Part shown: positions 52,467 through 60,726 of the stretch, one piece after another | Layout of the letters: the number at the start of each line of letters is the position of its first letter | Position numbering within the stretch: position 1 is the stretch's first letter | DNA from: Pseudomonas putida | Lineage (GTDB): Bacteria; Pseudomonadota; Gammaproteobacteria; Pseudomonadales; Pseudomonadaceae | NCBI RefSeq assembly: GCF_003228315.1 | Contig: NZ_CP029693.1 | Coordinates: forward strand, 3,418,001-3,482,000 | Length of the DNA stretch: 64,000 nt | Direction: 5' to 3' | Translations under genes and position numbers: made by a program | Notes under the pieces: generated by a model | Databases searched by the model: none | What the model saw: only the letters and a program-made list of their open reading frames with translations | Told to the model about the DNA's origin: nothing

Positions 52467-52895
52467 GAGTTGCATCGAATTCCAGTCATCGGGAATCACC
52501 GCAATCACATCGATCTCCATCAGCCATTGCGGCTGGCCCAGCCCGGAAATCACCAGCCCGGTGGAGATCGGGAACACGCCCTTGAGCCACTTGCCGATCA
52601 CCTGGTAGACCGGCTCGCGGTAGCGCGGGTCGATGATGTAGGTGGTGGTTTTGACGATGTGCGACAGATCGCTGCCCGCCTCTTCCAGCAGTTGCTTGAC
52701 GTTCTTCATCGCCTGTTCGGCCTGGGCCGCCGGATCCCCGAGCCCCACCAGGTTGCCTTCGAAATCGGTACCGATCTGGCCGCGAACATACACGGTGTTG
52801 CCCGCCCGTACGGCCTGGCAAAGGTCGTTGTCCAGCGCCTGGTTGGGATAGGTGTCTTTGGTGTTGAACATGCGAATTCGAGTGTGAGTAGGCAT
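52461..52895 (-). CDS. RidA/YjgF-like protein
   Basis: 144 residues. Rid proteins hydrolyse reactive enamine/imine intermediates or act as specialised deaminases in amine catabolism. The pattern QAVRAGNTVYVRGQIGTDFEGNLVGLGDPAAQAEQAMKNVKQLLEEAGSDLSHIVKTTTYIIDPRYREPVYQ is the RidA fold; the key Arg105 of the RidA subfamily is replaced in the segment LVISGLGQPQWLMEID, which suggests an Rid4-7-like subgroup. It lies 34 bases behind the flavin monooxygenase gene. The stop codon is contributed by the REP. Confidence 0.88.
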   Translation of the reverse strand: MPTHTRIRMFNTKDTYPNQALDNDLCQAVRAGNTVYVRGQIGTDFEGNLVGLGDPAAQAEQAMKNVKQLLEEAGSDLSHIVKTTTYIIDPRYREPVYQVIGKWLKGVFPISTGLVISGLGQPQWLMEIDVIAVIPDDWNSMQLL

Positions 52896-52929
52896 CAACG
52901 GTCTCCCCTGAAAATGAATGGTGATGGCT

Positions 52930-54195
52930 TTAGCGCTGCGAAGGATCGCGGTACTCAAGATACTGGCGCTGCGTGGCAATGTGACCGGCGACGTGCTTGG
53001 CGTCGTGCCAGACACCCCAGATGAAGCTCGACCCGCGACGCGACAGCCACGGCAGCCCGACAAAGTAAACGCCCGGTTCACTCGACACGCCGCGCTGGTG
53101 GCGAGGCTTGCCCTTGTCGTCGAAGGCATCAACTTGCAGCCAGTTGTAATCGACGGCGTAGCCGGTCGCCCAGATGATCGAGGTGATACCCGCCTCGGCC
53201 AGATCCAGCTCCAGGATCGGGTTCGTAATGCAATCAGGGTCGGGCAGCATGAACCGGGCTTCGGGTTCTTCCGGCAGGTCGAGGCCGTTGCGCGCAACAT
53301 AGGCATCTGCAGCGTCCAGCAACGACAGGTAGTTCTCATCGCCGGCCGCGATGTTGCGCACCAGATCCTGCTGGAAGGTCACCACGCCGTCGTTGAAGGA
53401 TCGGGTCAGTCCCACCAGCATGACGCCCTGCCGGGCCAGCGCGCGGAAATCCACGGTGTGGCCGCCCCGCGCGCCGCTGACCGCGATGGTCACGTGCTCG
53501 CGACCCGGCTGCATGACCTCGGCATCCCACAGCCCCAGCACCCCCAGCCACCAGCAGAAATCGCGGTTGCGATAGGCACGAGGCGGACGGTCGTGCTGGC
53601 CGACCGACAGGTAGACCTGCTTGCCCGCGCGTTGCAGTTCATCGGCGATCTGCACACCGGAAGAGCCGGCACCCACCACCAGCACGCCACCCTCGGGCAA
53701 CTGCTGCGGATTGAAATACTCGGCCGAGTGAATTTGCTTGATCGAGCCGTCTTTCGGGGCAATCGGCGGGATCACCGGGCGCTGGAACGGGCCGGTTGCC
53801 GCCACTACTCGCTGGGCCTCGATCACCCCTTCGGAGGTTTCGATGGTGAAGCCCGGCCGATCGGCGTTGCGTACCACTTTTTTGACTTCGACACCGGTAC
53901 GGATCGGCGCTTCGAACTTCTCGGCATAGGCTTCGAAATAAGCCGCCACGCGATCCTTGGAGGCGAAGGCATCGGGGCCGAGGTCTTCGAAGGCCAGGCC
54001 CGGGAAGCGGTCATGCCAGACCGGACCGTTGGCCACCAGGGAGTCCCAGCGCCCGGTGCGCCAGGCTTCAGCGATGCGGTTGCGCTCCAGTACCAGGTGC
54101 GGAACGCCCAGTTTGCTCAAGTGTTCGCTCATGGCGACGCCAGCCTGGCCGGCCCCGACAACAAGCGTATCTATTTCGATCTTATTAGTTGTCAT
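52930..54195 (-). CDS. Flavin-containing monooxygenase (YUCCA/FMO-like)
   Basis: 421 residues. Two Rossmann motifs are present: GAGQAG at 14-19 for FAD and GAGSSG near residue 170 for NADPH, with an FMO-type sequence (GSIKQIHSAEYF) between them. IWATGYAVDYNWL is the C-terminal ATGY motif. It probably oxygenates an amine or thioether, or carries out an oxidative decarboxylation. With RidA downstream, and aminotransferase and aldehyde dehydrogenase upstream, it appears to begin breakdown of an N-substituted substrate (inference). Confidence 0.9.
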   Translation of the reverse strand: MTTNKIEIDTLVVGAGQAGVAMSEHLSKLGVPHLVLERNRIAEAWRTGRWDSLVANGPVWHDRFPGLAFEDLGPDAFASKDRVAAYFEAYAEKFEAPIRTGVEVKKVVRNADRPGFTIETSEGVIEAQRVVAATGPFQRPVIPPIAPKDGSIKQIHSAEYFNPQQLPEGGVLVVGAGSSGVQIADELQRAGKQVYLSVGQHDRPPRAYRNRDFCWWLGVLGLWDAEVMQPGREHVTIAVSGARGGHTVDFRALARQGVMLVGLTRSFNDGVVTFQQDLVRNIAAGDENYLSLLDAADAYVARNGLDLPEEPEARFMLPDPDCITNPILELDLAEAGITSIIWATGYAVDYNWLQVDAFDDKGKPRHQRGVSSEPGVYFVGLPWLSRRGSSFIWGVWHDAKHVAGHIATQRQYLEYRDPSQR

Positions 54196-54373
54196 GCTTG
54201 TGCCCTTAAGAGAGACGACTATGGCGCGCCAAGTCGCGACGGTTCCGCCGTTTAAATAAACAAGTTCAGAAGTTTTAACTTTGCTGGCGGGTGTTTTTTA
54301 TTCTGTGCGGTAACTGCAAATAGCGAAATTATGATTTTTGTAGTTGTAACTTATGAAAAAACTACGCAACAAC

Positions 54374-54475
54374 CTGTAGGAGCGAGCCTGCTCGCGATGT
54401 TCTCAAGAACACCGCGTTAAACCTGCAAGTACGCGTTATCGTTAACGACCATCGCGAGCAGGCTCGCTCCTACAG
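54374..54475. repeat. REP doublet (REPIN)
   Basis: CTGTAGGAGCGAGCCTGCTCGCGA mirrored by CGCGAGCAGGCTCGCTCCTACAG, in the 290-base gap between the aminotransferase and the monooxygenase genes. The rest of that gap (54196-54373) is AT-rich and must hold the monooxygenase promoter. Confidence 0.9.
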
Positions 54476-54485
54476 TTTTGGCGCT

Positions 54486-55868
54486 TTAAAGCACGCCAAT
54501 TTCCTGGGCCGTTCTATCCACGGCAATCTTCGTCTTGGACACCAGCTCGTCGATTTCACCGCGCGTCGCGATCAGTGCCGGGGCCATGATCATGCGGCCC
54601 AGGGTCGAGCGAATGATCACGCCCTCCTCGAAACCGATGGTGCGGCAGCGCCAGGCGATATCGCCTTCGTTGTCGAAGCGCTTGCGGGTCGCCTTGTCCT
54701 GGGCAAACTGCAACGCCGCCACCAGCCCCGTGCCCTGGATTTCACCCACCAGCGGGTGATTGCCGAACACCTCGCGCAGGCAGTTCTGCAGGTACGGACC
54801 GGTGTCGGTTTTCACCTGGGTGACCACGCCCTCATCGCGCAACGCCGTGAGGTTGGCGATCGCGACCGCGGCGGCCACCGGGTGGCCGGAATAGGTCAGG
54901 CCGTGGGCAAAGACACCGCCCTGCTCGACCAATACCTCGGCCATGCGCCGGCTCAGGATCAGGCCACCCATGGGGATGTAGCCCGAGGTCAGGCCCTTGG
55001 CGATGGACAGGGTGTCCGGCTGGAAATCGAAGTGCTGGTGGGCGAACCACTCGCCGGTACGCCCGAAGCCACCGATCACCTCGTCGGCACACAGCAGCAC
55101 GTCGTACTGGCGGCAAATGCGCTGGATCTCCGGCCAGTAGCTTTCCGGCGGGAAGATCATGCCGCCGGCGCCCTGGAACGGCTCGGCGACGAACGCCGCC
55201 ACGTTCTCGGCGCCCAGTTCGAGAATCTTCTCTTCCAGCTGCCGGGCCGCACGCAGGCCGAACTCCGCCGGGGTCAGATTCCCCTCGTGGGCGAACCAGT
55301 AAGGCTCATCAATGTGCGCGACATCGGGAATCACCCCGCCCATGTCGTGCATGAACTTCATACCACCCAGCGCCGTGGCCCCCAGTGTCGAGCCGTGATA
55401 GCCGTTCCAGCGACCGATCATGATCTTCTTCTGCGGCTTGCCGAGAATCTGCCAGTAACGGCGTACCGTACGGATCAACACCTCGTTGGCTTCGGAGCCG
55501 GAGTTGGTGTAGATCGCGTGGCTGTAGTGCTTGGGCAGCAGGCTGAACAGCAACTCGGACAGCTCGACCACCGCCGGGTGGGTGGTGTGGAAGAACATGT
55601 TGTAGTACGGCAACTGCTCCAGCTGACGGGTCGCCGCGGCGGCAAGATCCTTGCGCCCGTAGCCGAGGTTGGTGCACCACAGCCCGGACATGCCATCGAG
55701 GTAGCGATTGCCGTCGTTGTCCCACAGGTGCAAACGCTCGCCACCGACGATGACGCGCGGGCCTTCGGCGTTCAGCGCTTTCTGGTCGAGGAAGGCGTGA
55801 ATGTGGTGGGCGGCGTCGCCGGCCTGATAGTCACTGGTTTCGCGCTGGGGTTTGTATTCTGTTGTCAT
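54486..55868 (-). CDS. Class III (omega) aminotransferase, SpuC-like
   Basis: 460 residues. PLP Schiff-base Lys is K291 (SIAKGLTSGYIPMGG), with the Asp of LLCADEVIGGFGRTGEWF and the substrate-side GLWCTNLGYGR and YNMFFHTTHP motifs. The sequence closely resembles SpuC-type putrescine/polyamine:pyruvate aminotransferases, without being their obvious ortholog. It would convert a terminal amine to an aldehyde, which the adjacent aldehyde dehydrogenase oxidises. ATG 55868 (MTTEYKPQRE) is preferred; ten upstream codons are excluded. Co-oriented with aldehyde dehydrogenase 75 bases upstream. Confidence 0.92.
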   Translation of the reverse strand: MTTEYKPQRETSDYQAGDAAHHIHAFLDQKALNAEGPRVIVGGERLHLWDNDGNRYLDGMSGLWCTNLGYGRKDLAAAATRQLEQLPYYNMFFHTTHPAVVELSELLFSLLPKHYSHAIYTNSGSEANEVLIRTVRRYWQILGKPQKKIMIGRWNGYHGSTLGATALGGMKFMHDMGGVIPDVAHIDEPYWFAHEGNLTPAEFGLRAARQLEEKILELGAENVAAFVAEPFQGAGGMIFPPESYWPEIQRICRQYDVLLCADEVIGGFGRTGEWFAHQHFDFQPDTLSIAKGLTSGYIPMGGLILSRRMAEVLVEQGGVFAHGLTYSGHPVAAAVAIANLTALRDEGVVTQVKTDTGPYLQNCLREVFGNHPLVGEIQGTGLVAALQFAQDKATRKRFDNEGDIAWRCRTIGFEEGVIIRSTLGRMIMAPALIATRGEIDELVSKTKIAVDRTAQEIGVL

Positions 55869-55911
55869 TGTTATTCTCCGTTGCCGATTCGCACACACTT
55901 CAAGTGCACGG

Positions 55912-55933
55912 AAAGTTACTTGAAAAGTTACTT
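55912..55933. repeat. Short direct repeats between the aldehyde dehydrogenase and aminotransferase genes
   Basis: AAAGTTACTT at 55912-55921 and again at 55924-55933, spaced one helical turn plus two bases, followed by the reverse-like AAGAAGAAACTT. They could be a regulator site for the aminotransferase gene or chance AT-rich repetition. Confidence 0.4.
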
Positions 55934-55943
55934 AAGAAGAAAC

Positions 55944-57434
55944 TTAACGCAGCTGAAACCAGGTTGTTTTCAACTGGGTGTATTTATCGAAAGAGTGCAA
56001 GGAAAGATCCCGTCCAAAACCCGATTGTTTACCCCCACCGAACGGCACGGTGACATCCAGGGCATCCACGGTATTGACCGAAACAGTACCCGCCTTCAAT
56101 GCCTTCGCAACTCGGTGGGCGCGATTCAGATCATCACTCCATACCGAGGCGGCCAAACCATAGACGCTGTCGTTGGCCAATTTCACGGCTTGCTCTTCGG
56201 TGTCGAAGCTGGAAATCGCCAGCACCGGGCCGAAGACTTCTTCGCGGGACAGGTGCGAGTCCTGGGCAACATTGGCGAAAACAGTCGGTTCGATGAAGTT
56301 GTCGGAGCCGTTGAAGCTCAAGCGACGACCGCCGGTGAGCAGCCTGGCGCCGTCTTCATGGGCGCGCTCGATAAAATTCATCACCGAGGCAGCCTGCCTG
56401 GAGTCGACGATGGCCCCCGCTCGGCTGGCCGGATCCAGTGGATCGCCCGGCATCCAGCCCTTGGCTTTTTCCAGCACTCGCTCGATGAACTCATCCTGGA
56501 TCGAACGCTGCACATACAGGCGAGAGTTGGCCGAGCAGACCTCGCCCTGGTTGAAGAAGATGCCGAACGCCGCTTTCTCTGCTGCCAGATCCAGATCACG
56601 GCAGTCGTCGAACACCAGGCTCGGGCTCTTGCCGCCGCATTCCAGCCAGACCTGCTTGAGGTTCGACTGAGCGGAGTACTGCATGAAGTATTTGCCGACC
56701 TGGGTCGAACCGGTAAACACCAGGCAATCGACATCGGGGTGCAGGCCCAGGGCCTTGCCGGCGGATTCGCCCAGCCCCGGCACCACGTTCAGCACACCCG
56801 GTGGCAAACCGGCTTCCAGCGCCAGCTCTGCCAGACGCAGTGCCGAGAACGGTGATTGCTCGGCGGGCTTGAGCACCACGCTGTTGCCGGCCGCCAAGGC
56901 GGGCGCGAGTTTCCAGGCCGCCATGTCCAGCGGGAAATTCCACGGCACCACCGCCGAGACGACACCCAAGGCTTCGCGGGTGATGGTCGCCAGTGCTGAT
57001 GGCGCGGTGGGCGCGACCTGATCGTAGAGTTTGTCCAGCGCCTCGCCATACCAGGCAAACACGTGGGCGGCGCCGGGAACATCGATGTTGAAGGCATCCA
57101 TCACGGGCTTGCCCATGTCGAGGGAGTCGAGCAAGGCCAGCTCTTCGCGATGGGTCAGCATCAGCTCGGACAGTCGCAGCAGCACGCGCTTGCGCTCAAT
57201 CGGCGCCATGCGCGCCCAAGGGCCCTCGTCGAAAGCGCGGCGCGCACTGCGCACCGCCAAGTCCACTTCGACATCACCGCAGGCGGCGACCCGGGCCAGC
57301 AACTGGTTGGTGGCCGGGTTGATGGAGTCGAACGTCGCGCCCGACACGGCAGAGACCTGTCGGCCATCGATCAAGGCTTTATCGCAGAAGGTTTGCCGGG
57401 CAGCTCTTTGCTGCCAGTAGTCGAGGTTGAACAC
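55944..57434 (-). CDS. NAD(P)-dependent aldehyde dehydrogenase, PuuC/KauB-like
   Basis: 496 residues, full length. Catalytic Cys300 in NQGEVCSANSR, the general base Glu in LECGGKSP, PWNFPLDMAAWKLAPALAAGNSVVLKPAEQSP, and GGGKQSGFGRDLSLHSFDKYTQLKT at the C-terminus are all present. It belongs to the gamma-(glutamyl)aminobutyraldehyde/aminoaldehyde dehydrogenase type used after polyamine or amine transamination. It heads the minus-strand set with the aminotransferase and is divergent from the LysR gene (231-base gap), the likely regulator. Confidence 0.93.
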   Translation of the reverse strand: MFNLDYWQQRAARQTFCDKALIDGRQVSAVSGATFDSINPATNQLLARVAACGDVEVDLAVRSARRAFDEGPWARMAPIERKRVLLRLSELMLTHREELALLDSLDMGKPVMDAFNIDVPGAAHVFAWYGEALDKLYDQVAPTAPSALATITREALGVVSAVVPWNFPLDMAAWKLAPALAAGNSVVLKPAEQSPFSALRLAELALEAGLPPGVLNVVPGLGESAGKALGLHPDVDCLVFTGSTQVGKYFMQYSAQSNLKQVWLECGGKSPSLVFDDCRDLDLAAEKAAFGIFFNQGEVCSANSRLYVQRSIQDEFIERVLEKAKGWMPGDPLDPASRAGAIVDSRQAASVMNFIERAHEDGARLLTGGRRLSFNGSDNFIEPTVFANVAQDSHLSREEVFGPVLAISSFDTEEQAVKLANDSVYGLAASVWSDDLNRAHRVAKALKAGTVSVNTVDALDVTVPFGGGKQSGFGRDLSLHSFDKYTQLKTTWFQLR

Positions 57435-57665
57435 GCTACGCTCCCTTTAAGACCGCCTGGGTGGTCAGTTTGTGATCAGAGGTGGGAGAGATAGTGCGTC
57501 AGCGGCGCGTCCACGAAAATTATTAAAAATATGCTCGGGACATAAGAAAAAACTTGGCAAGGCTTTGGCCAGCCCGGACCCGGCTTGAGGTAAGGTTCAG
57601 CCAAGCATTCGCGGGACATGGGCCATCCAGGCTTTCACCGCAAACCCGAGAAAAAAGAGGTGCGT

Positions 57666-58595
57666 GTGGCTTCCTATACCTTGCGACAACTCAAGTACTT
57701 CGTCACCACGGTGGAAGCCGGCAGCGTGGCGGAGGCGTCGAGGCAGCTCTATATCGCTCAGCCGTCGGTTTCCACGGCGATCAAGAGCCTGGAGGAGTCG
57801 TTCAACGTCCAGCTGTTCATCCGCCACCATGCCCAGGGCGTGTCCCTGACCCCCACCGGCACGCGCTTCTACCACAAGGCCCAGGAGCTGCTGCGCATGG
57901 CCCGGGAGTTCGAGCAGAACGCACTGGCGGATAACGACACGGTGTCCGGGCAGATCGACATCGGCTGCTTCGAGACGGTCGCCCCGCTGTACCTGCCACG
58001 ACTGATCGCCGACTTCCGCAAGCTGTATCCGGGCGTGGACATCCGCATTCGCGACGGCGAGCAGCAGGATCTGGTGCAAGGCCTGACCGCCGGCACCTTC
58101 GACGTGGCCTTTCTCTACGATCACGGCCTGGACAGCACCATCGAAACCACGCCTTTGATGCCTCCGCAAAAGCCCTACGTGCTGCTGCCGGAAGGGCACC
58201 GTTTTGCCGGCCAGAAAGAGGTGTCGCTGCGGGACCTGTGCGGCGAGCCGATGATTCTGCTCGATGTGCAACCGAGCCGGACCTACTTCGTCAGCCTGTT
58301 CCACGAACTGGAACTGACACCGAACATCGTCTTCAGCTCGCCGTCGATCGAGATGGTGCGGGGCATGGTCGGCCAGGGTTTCGGCTTCTCGATCCTGGTG
58401 ACCCGCCCCCATTCGGAATGCACTTACGATGGGAAAAAGGTGGTCACGGTCGATATCAAGGAACCGGTGACGACCTCTGGCCTGGCGTCCGCGCGTCTAA
58501 AGCGCAATCAACTGACCAAGCCTGCGCAGTTGTTCGTGGACTTCTGCCGGGAGCAGTTGAGTTGTAGGAGCGAGCCTGCTCGCGATGGTCGTTAA
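57666..58595 (+). CDS. LysR-family regulator with a REP-encoded C-terminal tail
   Basis: 309 residues. N-terminal helix-turn-helix (about 1-60, YTLRQLKYFVTTVEAGSVAEASRQLYIAQPSVSTAIKSLEESFNVQLFIRHHAQGVSLT) and CbbR-like effector domain. The GTG at 57666 has GAGG upstream; an ATG at 57618 is possible but the first residues would be atypical. The final ten codons (CRSEPARDGR) and the TAA stop lie in the REP doublet at 58563, so the repeat has become coding. It is divergent from the aldehyde dehydrogenase gene and convergent with the ArgE-like gene, and is the likely regulator of the amine cluster. Confidence 0.9.
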   Translation: MASYTLRQLKYFVTTVEAGSVAEASRQLYIAQPSVSTAIKSLEESFNVQLFIRHHAQGVSLTPTGTRFYHKAQELLRMAREFEQNALADNDTVSGQIDIGCFETVAPLYLPRLIADFRKLYPGVDIRIRDGEQQDLVQGLTAGTFDVAFLYDHGLDSTIETTPLMPPQKPYVLLPEGHRFAGQKEVSLRDLCGEPMILLDVQPSRTYFVSLFHELELTPNIVFSSPSIEMVRGMVGQGFGFSILVTRPHSECTYDGKKVVTVDIKEPVTTSGLASARLKRNQLTKPAQLFVDFCREQLSCRSEPARDGR

Positions 58596-58663
58596 CGATA
58601 ATGCGGGCTACCTGACTACGCGCGGCGCCTGAACGTCCATCGCGAGCAGGCTCGCTCCTACAG
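58563..58663. repeat. REP doublet overlapping the LysR gene end
   Basis: TTGTAGGAGCGAGCCTGCTCGCGA mirrored by CGCGAGCAGGCTCGCTCCTACAG; the left half is translated as the LysR tail. Confidence 0.9.
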
Positions 58664-58668
58664 GGGGA

Positions 58669-59841
58669 CTACATCTTTGAGGGATCGGTACACAGGTAGT
58701 CAGCCAATCGGAGCAGTATCGCGTCACAGCCCTGCAACTGCGCAAGCTCAATGAACTCATCCGGTTTATGCCCCTGTTCCATGCTGCCGGGGCCGCAGAC
58801 CACCGTGGGGATACCAGCCTCATCGAACAAACCGCCTTCGGTGCCAAAGGCCACTGTGCCAAAGGCTGAAGACTGGCTCAGGATCGCCAGCAAGCGCGCC
58901 GCTTCGCTCTCGGGGGAAGTCGCCAAACCGGGATATGCACTGAGCGGGCGCAACTTGATGTCCGTGTCCGCCTGCACCGCACGCATTTTCGGCAACAGCT
59001 GTTCTTCGGCGTAGGCCTGCAACTGGCTGGCCACGTCCTGGGCATCGAAGTTCGGCAACGCCCGCACTTCAAAATCGAACTCGCATTCGGCGGGGACGAT
59101 GTTCAGCGCCCGGCCACCTTTGATGACGCCCGTTTGCACCGTGGAATACGGCGGATCGAAACGTTCGTCATGGTGATCCGGATGCGCGAGTTGCTCACCG
59201 ATAGCGCCCAGCCGGCCAATCAGTTTCGCCGCATATTCGATCGCATTGACCCCGTAAGGCGCATACGCTGAATGGCAGGCGGCGCCACGCACTTCACAGC
59301 GCATCGCCAGCTTGCCCTTGTGACCAAGCACGGGTTTGAGTTCGGTCGGCTCGCCGATCAGACAGAGCGCGGGTTTGTACGGCCGCTTCTGCAACTCGAC
59401 GAGCATCGGCCTGACGCCCAGGCACCCCACTTCTTCATCGTAGGAAAACGCCAGGTGCACCGGGACTCGCAATGGACGCTGGACAAAGTTCGGCACCGCC
59501 GCGAGCACCGAGGCGATGAAGCCTTTCATGTCCGCCGTGCCGCGCCCGTATAGGCGTCCGTCCTTTTCGCTCAAGTGAAACGGATCGACCGTCCAGGCCT
59601 GCCCGTCGACCGGCACCACATCGGTATGCCCTGACAGCACCACCCCGCCTGACTGGAGCGGGCCAATGGTGGCGAACAGATTGGCCTTGGTGCCTTCGTC
59701 GTTGAAGAACAACTCACTCTGCACACCGTGTCCGGCCAGATAGGCCTCGATGAAGCGAATCAGTTCAAGGTTGGAATCGCGACTGACGGTGGCGAAGGCA
59801 ATCAGACGCTCCAGCAGGTCGCGACTGGAGACCTCACTCAT
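58669..59841 (-). CDS. ArgE/DapE-family M20 deacylase (acetylornithine deacetylase-like)
   Basis: 390 residues. The M20 zinc peptidase pattern is complete: His and Asp in SGHTDVVPVDG, Asp in YGRGTADMKGF, the catalytic Glu pair in SYDEEVGCLG, and His in GPGSMEQGHKPDEF near the C-terminus. It hydrolyses an N-acyl amino acid or amide. It resembles ArgE, but the genomic context (DUF1028, amine genes) suggests a catabolic substrate and not arginine synthesis. Its start overlaps the DUF1028 stop by eight bases. Confidence 0.9.
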   Translation of the reverse strand: MSEVSSRDLLERLIAFATVSRDSNLELIRFIEAYLAGHGVQSELFFNDEGTKANLFATIGPLQSGGVVLSGHTDVVPVDGQAWTVDPFHLSEKDGRLYGRGTADMKGFIASVLAAVPNFVQRPLRVPVHLAFSYDEEVGCLGVRPMLVELQKRPYKPALCLIGEPTELKPVLGHKGKLAMRCEVRGAACHSAYAPYGVNAIEYAAKLIGRLGAIGEQLAHPDHHDERFDPPYSTVQTGVIKGGRALNIVPAECEFDFEVRALPNFDAQDVASQLQAYAEEQLLPKMRAVQADTDIKLRPLSAYPGLATSPESEAARLLAILSQSSAFGTVAFGTEGGLFDEAGIPTVVCGPGSMEQGHKPDEFIELAQLQGCDAILLRLADYLCTDPSKM

Positions 59842-60511
59842 CCCCCGGCACTCCATAGCTGGGTGCCGCCGTCGGGTTGAGCGCACGGGTCAGGTAATCC
59901 TGCATCTGCGGTCGATAGGCCTGCCAGAGACCGTGCAGTTGGCCGATCGGATCTTCCTCGGCCCAATCGACCCGCAAGTCGATGATCGGCCAGGTGTAGT
60001 CGCCCACCACTTTCAGCGCGGCGGAGTGAACCGGCCCGGCCTCGCCACCGGCAGCCATGGCCGCCTGCATCGCCGCCAGCAGGCGATCCGCCAGTTGACC
60101 CGGCTCGGCCTCGAACGCCGCGACCATGGCCCCGATCACCCGCACATCGCTGAGCAGATTGCCCGCCGCGACACACTGCTCGCCCTTGACCGCGTTATGC
60201 ACACCCAGCGACTCCTTGCCGCTGAAACAGGCAATCCGTCCTGACGCATCGATCACCGTGACCTGCCGGTACTGGCTCCAGCCATTGGACGTCAACGCCT
60301 TGTCGAGCGCCGCCTCAGGCTCCAGGTGCTGATGCTCCAGAAGGTCCAGAATCTGCGGCCCCAGCGCCGGCAACGTAATGTTCTGCGTGGACACCGCCCC
60401 GACCCCCGCCCGCGCCCACGGGCAACGCGCGCCCACCGCAATGCTCGAAGAACTGATGGCAATACCGAGCTGCCCGGTTTCAGGGCAGCGCCCGATAATT
60501 GAGAACGTCAT
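59834..60511 (-). CDS. DUF1028 family protein (putative Ntn-like hydrolase)
   Basis: 225 residues of the DUF1028 family. The N-terminus MTFSIIGRCPETGQLGIAISSSSIAVGARCPWARAGVGAVSTQN and the SGKESLGVHNAVKGEQCVAAGNLLSD motif are characteristic; the fold is thought to be related to Ntn hydrolases. Members often lie beside deacylase, RidA or amino-acid catabolism genes, as here, but no reaction is known. GGAG precedes the ATG at 60511. First gene of a unit with the ArgE-like deacylase. Confidence 0.9.
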   Translation of the reverse strand: MTFSIIGRCPETGQLGIAISSSSIAVGARCPWARAGVGAVSTQNITLPALGPQILDLLEHQHLEPEAALDKALTSNGWSQYRQVTVIDASGRIACFSGKESLGVHNAVKGEQCVAAGNLLSDVRVIGAMVAAFEAEPGQLADRLLAAMQAAMAAGGEAGPVHSAALKVVGDYTWPIIDLRVDWAEEDPIGQLHGLWQAYRPQMQDYLTRALNPTAAPSYGVPGDE

Positions 60512-60617
60512 GGCTCACTCCTTGGGTTTTCTGTGCAGGTCATTCTGTTCATGCACAGGAAAGGGAGAAAGCAGGTTTTTTGTGGCTTTGGGGTAGGAAA
60601 AAACTGGGTATGGATAC

Positions 60618-60718
60618 TGTAGGAGCGAGCATGCTCGCGATGAACCTGAGAACGACGAGGGGTGCCAGGTTTCCAGCGTCATCGTTGACGTCCATCGCGA
60701 GCATGCTCGCTCCTACAG
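60618..60718. repeat. REP doublet (GCATGCTCGCGA variant)
   Basis: CTGTAGGAGCGAGCATGCTCGCGA mirrored by CGCGAGCATGCTCGCTCCTACAG; between hrpB end and the DUF1028 promoter. Confidence 0.9.
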
Positions 60719-60726
60719 GGCCGGCG

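Noticed and set aside
54756..56855. 699-codon plus-strand frame
   Set aside because: Antisense shadow of the aminotransferase and aldehyde dehydrogenase genes.
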